Assembly (NCBI RefSeq): GCF_003950295.1
Contig: NZ_RHNP01000030.1
Span: forward strand, 1-37,499
Origin: Loigolactobacillus iwatensis
Lineage (GTDB): Bacteria > Bacillota > Bacilli > Lactobacillales > Lactobacillaceae
Direction of reading: 5' to 3'
Length of the DNA: 37,499 nt
This document shows positions 32,765 to 37,499 of the stretch, piece by piece. A model generated the notes under the pieces. The model searched no databases, was not told the origin of the DNA, and was given only the letters and a program-made list of their open reading frames with translations. How positions within the stretch are numbered: position 1 is the stretch's first letter; each line of letters opens with the position of its first letter. Both the position numbers and the translations under genes were made by a program.

Positions 32765-32770
32765 TAAAAA

Positions 32771-32925
32771 AAGTAGGACAAAAGTGGTTTTTGGTTTACT
32801 GTGTAATGTAAGCTAATCCAATAACCGTACTATGTTTATTGGATTAGCTGTAGGCGTGTTTAGCACACGTTTTAGAGTAATGATTAAAAAAATAAGGAGG
32901 CTGGGACTTTTGTCCCAGCCTCCTT
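32771..32925 (+). repeat. Family A element with perfect terminator hairpin
   Basis: AAGTAGGACAAAAGTGG, GTAATGTAAGCTAATCCAAT, ACCGTACTATGTTTATTGGA and the right-end hairpin AAGGAGGCTGGGAC/GTCCCAGCCTCCTT (32894-32907 with 32912-32925, TTTT loop) are present; the TTAGGCACGTGAACCCAGAC portion is shortened. It most likely terminates the upstream membrane-protein gene. Confidence 0.85.
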
Positions 32926-32984
32926 AAGCATTTTAGTTGTTTTCATTTTGGAAAACTAGCTTAATGAACAAAGGAGGTAACGCT

Positions 32985-33812
32985 ATGAAAAATAATTTTC
33001 AAGCACAGCATGTTTTAATTACGGGTGCATCACGCGGTTTTGGAAAAGAATTAGCCTATGCTTTTGCTGAAAAAGGAGCCCGGGTGGACATAGTAGGACG
33101 TGATAGTAAGCAATTACAGCGCGTTAGTCAGTGTATTCGCCACTTATCCAAACAACCTAGTCACTTTTTTAGTGCCGATTTAAACAAAATAAGTGTTCAA
33201 AATAATTTATTAACGGCTGTTCGGCAGACATCTGGTCAAATTGATGTGCTGGTTAATGCAGCTGGTTTACCTGGTTTTGGTCCAATCGTTAGTTTTCAGG
33301 CCGCTGATTTAAAAAGTGTTTTAGCAGTGAACACTTTAGTGCCACTTGAATTAAGTCGGCAATTAATTCAGGGATGGCAGGGTGAAAATCGATCGGGAAT
33401 GATTATTAATGTTGCGTCGCTTGCCGGTCAATTACCATTACCGTACGCAAGTATACATGCGGCCAGTAAAGCTGCCATAATGGCCTTTAGCTCGAGTCTG
33501 CGTTATGAATTACAACGTTGGCCGATTCAACTTTTAACGGTCAGTCCTAGTCTACTTGCCACTGGTCATTTTGATCAGGAAACTAGACGTTATTTAAAGC
33601 ACCACTCACTGGTTGATCAATTAAGTGCGGCATTACTTAAACAAAGCCAGTTGGATCCGGCAAAGGCGGCCAAAAGGGTTGTTAAGGCGGCCGAAACAGG
33701 TAAAGGTGAATTAGATCTACCGTATGGAGCAACAGGTTTGGTTCAGCTTTATCAACTTTGTTCAGCACCGGTTCGTGCCTTGATTGCAAATCGCTATCAG
33801 CTAAAAAAATAA
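32985..33812 (+). CDS. SDR-family protein with catalytic Tyr replaced by His (275 aa)
   Basis: The NAD(P)-binding motif TGASRGFG, NAAG, and the active-site region NVASLAGQLPLPYASIHAASK place it in the classical SDR family, probably with a C-terminal extension. Ser145 and Lys162 are present, but the YxxxK tyrosine position is His158 (CAT at 33456-33458; TAT would be Tyr). The enzyme may therefore be impaired, altered or have another role. AAAGGAGG lies 7 nt before ATG 32985; the frame's 16 upstream codons are rejected. It has a terminator at 33956 shared with the pyruvate oxidase gene. Confidence 0.88.
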   Translation: MKNNFQAQHVLITGASRGFGKELAYAFAEKGARVDIVGRDSKQLQRVSQCIRHLSKQPSHFFSADLNKISVQNNLLTAVRQTSGQIDVLVNAAGLPGFGPIVSFQAADLKSVLAVNTLVPLELSRQLIQGWQGENRSGMIINVASLAGQLPLPYASIHAASKAAIMAFSSSLRYELQRWPIQLLTVSPSLLATGHFDQETRRYLKHHSLVDQLSAALLKQSQLDPAKAAKRVVKAAETGKGELDLPYGATGLVQLYQLCSAPVRALIANRYQLKK

Positions 33813-33850
33813 CAAAAAGAGGGTGCCTGAGGATGTTAGTTGGCGACCAA

Positions 33851-33945
33851 GAAAGTGTTTGGAAAATACATTTATTAGGGTGTTTGCCTGACTAATTATA
33901 GTACAAAGGTGGTTGAGAAAGTAGTTTCCTAACCATTCCTTAAAT
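33851..33945. repeat. Family B-related repeat between SDR and pox
   Basis: GAAAGTGTTTGGAAAATAC and GTTTGCCTGACTAATTATAG resemble family B ends and core, with AAAGTAGTTTCCTAACC near the right side. The match is degenerate. Confidence 0.4.
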
Positions 33946-33955
33946 TTGGTCACAA

Positions 33956-33986
33956 AAAAGCCGTGATGCATTACATCACGGCTTTT
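33956..33986. terminator. Bidirectional terminator, SDR / pox
   Basis: AAAAGCCGTGATG (33956-33968) pairs perfectly with CATCACGGCTTTT (33974-33986) around a 5-nt loop. Confidence 0.9.
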
Positions 33987-34067
33987 GAGAATAGGCAATA
34001 ATAGGAATGTTTCTGTAATTGTAACCAATCCGCAGAAGCTAACTATTTTGCATTATTTTGGTAGTTA

Positions 34068-35816
34068 CTATTTTTGAGCTTCCTTCATGAAGTAACCGAA
34101 TGGTTTCAAGTCTTGTGCTTGGTACTTTTCAACAAAGGCTTTAACCTTTTCAGGATCAGTGAAGTTTGGATCAATATCTAAGTGTTCAGTTGTTAATGGC
34201 ATCTCATGAGTCAACTTAACGTCAATGACAACTGGGCCTTTAACGTTTTTAGCATCTGCTAAAGCGTTCTTCATATCGTCAACTGTACGAACAGTATAGC
34301 CTTTAGCGCCCATACCTTTACCAACAGTTGCCCAATCAGTATCGATCAAATCAACACCAGAAAGTGGTTGCTTTGAATCGTCACGTTGTTCAGCTTCAAT
34401 AAAGCCTAAGGTTTCATTACTGAAGACAACGTTGATAATATGTTGTTGGTACTTAACTTGCGTCAAAATATCTTCAACAGTCATTGCGAAGCCACCTTCA
34501 CCGCTTAAACTATAAACGTCGCGGTCAGGATAACTTGTCTTGGCAGCAATTGCAGCGGGAATACCGTAACCCATTGTTGCGTATTGACCAGAAGTTGTCC
34601 ACTTTTGAGTTGTCTTAAGATCGATTAAGCGCATGAAGTTAATGTTGACATTACCAACGTCAATAGCGTAGACAGCTTTGTCGCTAGCATCTTTGTTAAT
34701 TAAATCAAAGATTGGTTCTGGACGAACAGGAACATCAGTATTGCTCTTAAAGCTATCTTGCCAATCACGCCAGTTCTTACGATCAGCTAAAGCTGCCTTA
34801 TAGAATGGTGTTGGTTGTAATTCGTCACCTTTAGCGGCAATTGCAGCAAGTGCTTTTTTGGCATCGGCTAAAATTGGAACTTCAATTTTATGACGTTTGC
34901 CAAGTTTTTCGTTGTCAATATCAATTTGAATAACCTTAGCTCTGCGGTTAAATAAGAAGATACTAAATGGAACATCATTACCAACCCAAAGGATTAAGTC
35001 AGTACCAAAACCAATTTCAACACCTGGTTTTGGTGCAACTCGGCCAGTTGAGCCAAGGTAGTTCTCGTATTCATCTTCAACGACACCTTTAGCCAAAACA
35101 GAAGAAACAAGTGGCATCTTGAATTTTTCGGCAACAGCCTTTAATTCAGCACCGGCCTTTTTAGCACCAATACCAAAGTAAACCATTGGAGCTTTAGCAT
35201 TCTTGATTAATTCAACTGCTTCATCAATAGCCTTAGGATCTGGATCTGGATAAATTGGGTCAACGTGATTTTCTGCGTTGGAAACAAAGTTATCTGGAAT
35301 TGGTGTCCAGCCGAAGTCTTTAGGAATCGTTACAACGGAAACACCACTATGCTTGTAAGCTTGACGAATTGCTTCATCAATCATTCCGGGAACACTCTTA
35401 GCTGTCATTGCAATGCGGTTCCAAACAGCAACATCGCTAAACATTGGTTCTTCGTCCATTGCCTGGAAGAAGTCGATGTTCATCCGACTAGTTGGTACTT
35501 GGGCAACGATTGCTAAAACTGGTACGTGGTCGTGTTTAGCATCATACAACCCGTTAAGCAAATGAACGGCACCAGGACCAGCTGAACCAAATGTTACGGC
35601 AATTTTGCCAGTTAATTTGGCATCGGCTGCTGCTGCAAGAGCACCAACTTCTTCGTGTCGTACCTGAATATATTTGATTGTGTCTTTTCTATTGTGAATG
35701 GCGTTCATTGTTGAGTCGAAAGAACCACCAGGTAAACCATAAAGGTGTTTAACTCCCCAGTCTTCAAGAACTTTTAAAGCTGCATCAGAAGCATTGATCA
35801 TGTTTACATCTGCCAT
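34068..35816 (-). CDS. pox: Pyruvate oxidase (TPP/FAD enzyme)
   Basis: It converts pyruvate, phosphate and oxygen to acetyl phosphate, CO2 and H2O2, giving extra ATP via acetate kinase during aerobic growth. The 582-residue protein has an N-terminal TPP Pyr domain with the catalytic Glu in VRHEEVGALAAAAD, a central FAD-binding domain (about 190-340), and a C-terminal PP domain with SLSGEGGFAMTVEDILTQV. The usual GDG metal motif reads GEG here. Length is near the 580-600 of LAB enzymes. AAGGAGG is 9 nt before the ATG. The promoter overlaps a cre-like site, consistent with carbon catabolite repression. Acetolactate synthase is a relative, but FSNETLGFIEAEQ and overall pattern favour oxidase. 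Confidence 0.92.
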   Translation of the reverse strand: MADVNMINASDAALKVLEDWGVKHLYGLPGGSFDSTMNAIHNRKDTIKYIQVRHEEVGALAAAADAKLTGKIAVTFGSAGPGAVHLLNGLYDAKHDHVPVLAIVAQVPTSRMNIDFFQAMDEEPMFSDVAVWNRIAMTAKSVPGMIDEAIRQAYKHSGVSVVTIPKDFGWTPIPDNFVSNAENHVDPIYPDPDPKAIDEAVELIKNAKAPMVYFGIGAKKAGAELKAVAEKFKMPLVSSVLAKGVVEDEYENYLGSTGRVAPKPGVEIGFGTDLILWVGNDVPFSIFLFNRRAKVIQIDIDNEKLGKRHKIEVPILADAKKALAAIAAKGDELQPTPFYKAALADRKNWRDWQDSFKSNTDVPVRPEPIFDLINKDASDKAVYAIDVGNVNINFMRLIDLKTTQKWTTSGQYATMGYGIPAAIAAKTSYPDRDVYSLSGEGGFAMTVEDILTQVKYQQHIINVVFSNETLGFIEAEQRDDSKQPLSGVDLIDTDWATVGKGMGAKGYTVRTVDDMKNALADAKNVKGPVVIDVKLTHEMPLTTEHLDIDPNFTDPEKVKAFVEKYQAQDLKPFGYFMKEAQK

Positions 35817-35882
35817 TGAAAAAACCCTCCTTGGATTAATTAAATATTAATTATCGCTCGTTGATTTTCAACTTACACACCT

Positions 35883-35918
35883 AGTATATAACCAAAAAAA
35901 AAAATGTAAACGATTTAA
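35883..35918 (-). promoter_or_regulatory. pox promoter overlapping a cre-like site
   Basis: On the minus strand -35 TTTACA (35905-35910) and -10 TATACT (35883-35888) are 16 bp apart. TGTAAACGATTTAA (35905-35918) matches the CcpA cre consensus TGWAANCGNTNWCA at all but one fixed position and covers the -35, so CcpA binding would repress. Confidence 0.75.
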
Positions 35919-36540
35919 TTCGGGCTTTTGAAGCGCTAACAAGTGAAAATTAACACAAAAAAAGTATTTAAAATTTCTTAGCAACAGAAGAGTTATTGAA
36001 CAAAGTTAGTCAAAATCAGATTTTAATAACTTTTATCATTTTATTGTTGCTTGAGGCTAGCCTATCTATTAGTTAGGACTTAACTTTGGTTAAAATTATT
36101 TGTGATAAGTGTTCATTAGTTAATATTTCTTTCCCTAATTAAGTTAGTTTTAACTTGTTAGTTATTTTACAAAGTGAACAAAATTTTACAAAAACTTTTT
36201 TTGCGTTTTTATAAATAATTGTAAATCTTTGCAGTTGCGAGCCGGCTTGGTTACACTAAAATAAGGTAAGGTTCTTCGAAATCTTTGCTTTCGTTTTGCG
36301 CACTAAAACAATTAGAGCCGTTTGTATTTGGAAAAGGTTTTTATTAATTTTTCCTGACTAATTTGGTGTAAGCGATCTAGAGCAATGCTCGAAAATGGTA
36401 AGCGTGTCCTAGTTTCTTCATTTGCGGAGTAGAATTTACCCACTTTTCCAAACGTTTCCAAGGCCTAAATCCGTCGTTGGGCCAAAATAAATTCAGCCTA
36501 GCGATGGAGCTTTAATTAATCGATTATTTATATAATAAAG
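35919..36540. other. Gene-free stretch with a family B copy
   Basis: It is very AT-rich (TTTTACAAAAACTTTTTTTG-type tracts) and no ORF is credible. The right half carries the family B copy at 36327-36453; the left 400 bases show nothing I can name. Confidence 0.5.
36327..36453. repeat. Family B element with inverted ends
   Basis: The left end TTTGGAAAAGG and right end CTTTTCCAAACG are inverted repeats enclosing 127 bp. The interior has TTCCTGACTAATTTGGTGTA and CTAGAGCAATGCTCG. No transposase. Confidence 0.6.
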
Positions 36541-36556
36541 AAAAAGGTGGTGCAGT

Positions 36557-36742
36557 ATGAATAAAAAATTAACTAAGTCAAATGAACGTATTATTTCCGG
36601 TGTTGTTGGTGGGATTGCCGAATATTTTAATATTGATAAAACTTTGCTACGAGTAATTTATGCCGCTGCAACAGTTTTTACCGGTATTTTTCCATTAATT
36701 ATTCTTTACATTATTGCCGCGTTGATTATGCCTAATAATTAG
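36557..36742 (+). CDS. PspC-domain protein (61 aa)
   Basis: This is the minimal PspC domain: MNKKLTKSNERIISGVVGGIAEYFNIDKTLLRVIYAAATVFTG then a hydrophobic helix LIILYIIAALIMPNN. PspC proteins sense membrane stress in proteobacteria; in Firmicutes short PspC proteins are common and linked to cell-envelope stress. AAGGTGG precedes the ATG by about 6-7 nt. It stands alone, followed by an imperfect hairpin AAGCACG/CGTGCTT (36768-36798). Confidence 0.92.
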   Translation: MNKKLTKSNERIISGVVGGIAEYFNIDKTLLRVIYAAATVFTGIFPLIILYIIAALIMPNN

Positions 36743-36819
36743 AGCTCAGCACAGGTGTTGTGACCTTAAGCACGTTAAGCTTGACGTTGGCCGTGCTTTA
36801 ACTGGATGTACAATTAAAT

Positions 36820-36861
36820 AAAGCAGGCCCACAGAACAATTTTGTTCTGTGGGCCTGCTTT
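36820..36861. terminator. Strong hairpin ending the 18-aa peptide transcript (and possibly pspC)
   Basis: A perfect 20-bp stem, AAAGCAGGCCCACAGAACAA (36820-36839) with 36842-36861, has a 2-nt loop (in practice AAAATT opens). On the minus strand it is followed by ATTTAATT, so it fits best as terminator of the small minus-strand unit. GTTCTGTGGGC is repeated again at 36862-36872. Confidence 0.8.
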
Positions 36862-36883
36862 GTTCTGTGGGCATCAGTACCTG

Positions 36884-36940
36884 CTATTTGTTTTCACTTA
36901 TAACAGGAGCTGATGCCTTCAGATACATCGGTGTAGCCAA
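36884..36940 (-). CDS. Short peptide gene, 18 codons, TTG start
   Basis: The frame TTG (36940) to TAG (36884) encodes MATPMYLKASAPVISENK. The ribosome site AGAAAGGAGGTGA (36946-36958 on the minus strand) is complementary over 13 nt to the known 16S rRNA 3' end (TCACCTCCTTTCT); AGGAGG is 8 nt from the TTG. An ATG at 36946 is in frame but only 2 nt from AGGAGG. A TTGACA-17-TAATCT promoter and a 20-bp terminator frame a transcript of about 190 nt. The peptide is not hydrophobic, so it does not look like a membrane toxin; it could be a leader, signal or part of a dual-function RNA. Family not recognised. Confidence 0.6.
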   Translation of the reverse strand: MATPMYLKASAPVISENK

Positions 36941-37009
36941 AGACATCACCTCCTTTCTTAGCAAGCCCCACTCAATTTGCATCAAGCAGAACGTTGCTTA
37001 TATGCCTGT

Positions 37010-37038
37010 AGATTAGCACGCTAGTTTTAACCTGTCAA
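37010..37038 (-). promoter_or_regulatory. Near-consensus promoter of the 18-aa peptide unit
   Basis: On the minus strand -35 TTGACA (37033-37038) is followed after exactly 17 bp by -10 TAATCT (37010-37015). It is among the best promoter matches in the window. Transcription would start near 37003. Confidence 0.85.
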
Positions 37039-37183
37039 TTGATTGGCACTTCCGTATTTAGTTGCTTAACATTAGTGTTAAGTTTACGAAAATCTAATTG
37101 ATTATCCTTAAATAAAATTCTATAATTAATTTCATTAAGAACTCTAGATTCGCGGTTCTGATAACAGTTTGGAGGCGAGAAAC

Positions 37184-37357
37184 GTGCTAGGGTTTCATTT
37201 TAAAGGGCGAAAAAAGAATCGTCTAGACACTAATTTAAAAACACATGATTTTCAAAATATTGTAAAAACGGCACAGAATAACAAACGTTATCATCAACTC
37301 CAAGAAAAGTTTGATGAGCTGACCGTGAATTATAAAAAAGAAACTAAAAATAAATAG
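37184..37357 (+). CDS. Small basic, coiled protein, 57 aa, GTG start
   Basis: GGAGG (37171-37175) lies 8 nt before GTG 37184, giving a protein that starts VLGFHFKGRKKNRLD (Met1 in vivo), continues with KTHDFQNIVKTAQNNKRYHQ and ends in a helical LQEKFDELTVNYKKETKNK. It is soluble, rich in Lys and Asn, and without Cys. An in-frame TTG at 37169 precedes the ribosome site and is rejected. A strong terminator follows. It is divergent from the 18-aa peptide unit. Family not recognised. Confidence 0.7.
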   Translation: MLGFHFKGRKKNRLDTNLKTHDFQNIVKTAQNNKRYHQLQEKFDELTVNYKKETKNK

Positions 37358-37372
37358 CTAGATACTAAATAA

Positions 37373-37418
37373 AACACCCCAGCTTAACGAAGTGAATTAG
37401 TCGTTAAGCTGGGGTGTT
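37373..37418 (+). terminator. Terminator of the 57-aa gene
   Basis: AACACCCCAGCTTAACGA (37373-37390) pairs perfectly with 37401-37418 (18 bp, 10-nt loop), followed by ATTTATTTT. Confidence 0.9.
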
Positions 37419-37442
37419 ATTTATTTTGGCTCTATACTTTTT

Positions 37443-37479
37443 CCTGTTGATAGTTTACAAATGGTAAACTATTAACAGG
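37443..37479 (+). terminator. Second terminator-like hairpin at the window end
   Basis: CCTGTTGATAGTTTAC (37443-37458) pairs with GTAAACTATTAACAGG (37464-37479) with one G-T wobble, followed by ATTTTTG. It may back up the 57-aa gene terminator or serve a gene outside the window. Confidence 0.6.
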
Positions 37480-37499
37480 ATTTTTGTGCAGAAAAAGAG

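Noticed and set aside
36946-36958. Possible 16S rRNA 3'-end fragment (TCACCTCCTTTCT on the plus strand)
   Set aside because: The match stops at the anti-Shine-Dalgarno core and the flanks differ from 16S; it is better read as a very strong ribosome binding site on the minus strand.
1-37499. CRISPR array, tRNA, rRNA, prophage or complete insertion sequence
   Set aside because: No regular short repeats with spacers, cloverleaf or rRNA sequence, phage gene or transposase frame was seen on either strand; repeats found are two transposase-free families and one 101-bp tandem array.

Overview
The window looks like a chromosomal segment of a low-GC Gram-positive lactic acid bacterium of the family Lactobacillaceae. 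The evidence is gene content: PepC and PepO peptidases, an NlpC/P60 wall hydrolase, pyruvate oxidase, NrdI, DHA2-type MFS plus DUF4811, a T-box-controlled NhaC transporter and PspC. AGGAGG-type ribosome binding sites, frequent TTG/GTG starts and cre-like control fit too. A Loigolactobacillus-like genome is possible, but the sequence alone does not fix genus or species. No prophage, CRISPR array, transposase, rRNA or tRNA was seen.

Layout. 1-2.6 kb: a 41-aa basic protein (minus strand, TTG start, own promoter and terminator), divergent from an overlapping DUF1858/DUF438-hemerythrin-PAS pair behind a palindromic operator. 3-13 kb: mostly surface and proteolysis genes (pepC, a 90-aa protein, an NlpC/P60 protein, pepO, a secreted protein, a DUF2207 membrane protein), then orphan nrdI, a DUF2187-like protein and a 109-aa protein. 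13-19 kb: an MFS exporter-DUF4811 operon, a 620-bp composite repeat, a probable tyrosine T-box leader with an NhaC-family transporter, cardiolipin synthase and a small membrane protein. 19-25 kb: a CNNM/CorC protein, a 101-bp tandem repeat array in front of a CvpA protein, an M20 peptidase (DapE/ArgE type), a Tyr phosphatase and a TetR regulator. 25-29.4 kb: a 1423-residue fused 2-hydroxyacyl-CoA dehydratase activase-type iron-sulfur protein. 29.6-37.5 kb: DUF488, two SDRs (one with its catalytic Tyr replaced by His), a HAD phosphatase, a membrane protein, pyruvate oxidase under a cre-like promoter, PspC, a short minus-strand transcription unit for an 18-aa peptide, and a 57-aa protein.

Two dispersed, transposase-free repeat families run through the intergenic spaces. 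Family A is about 125-175 bp, with inverted ends around GGGACAAAAGTC and a terminator-like hairpin at one end. Family B has ends like GGAGTGTTTGGAAAAG. At 2578-2944 a B element sits inside an A element with GTAGT on both sides; removing it and one GTAGT restores the uninterrupted A sequence seen at 29.5 kb. This is direct evidence that B has been mobile.

The best candidates for something undescribed are the cvpA leader array (in-register hairpins with compensated changes), the 18-aa peptide unit at 36.88-37.04 kb (TTGACA-17-TAATCT promoter and a 13-nt Shine-Dalgarno match), the 41-aa basic protein at 104-229, and the A/B repeat families. All functional statements rest on motif recognition by eye; no database search was run.
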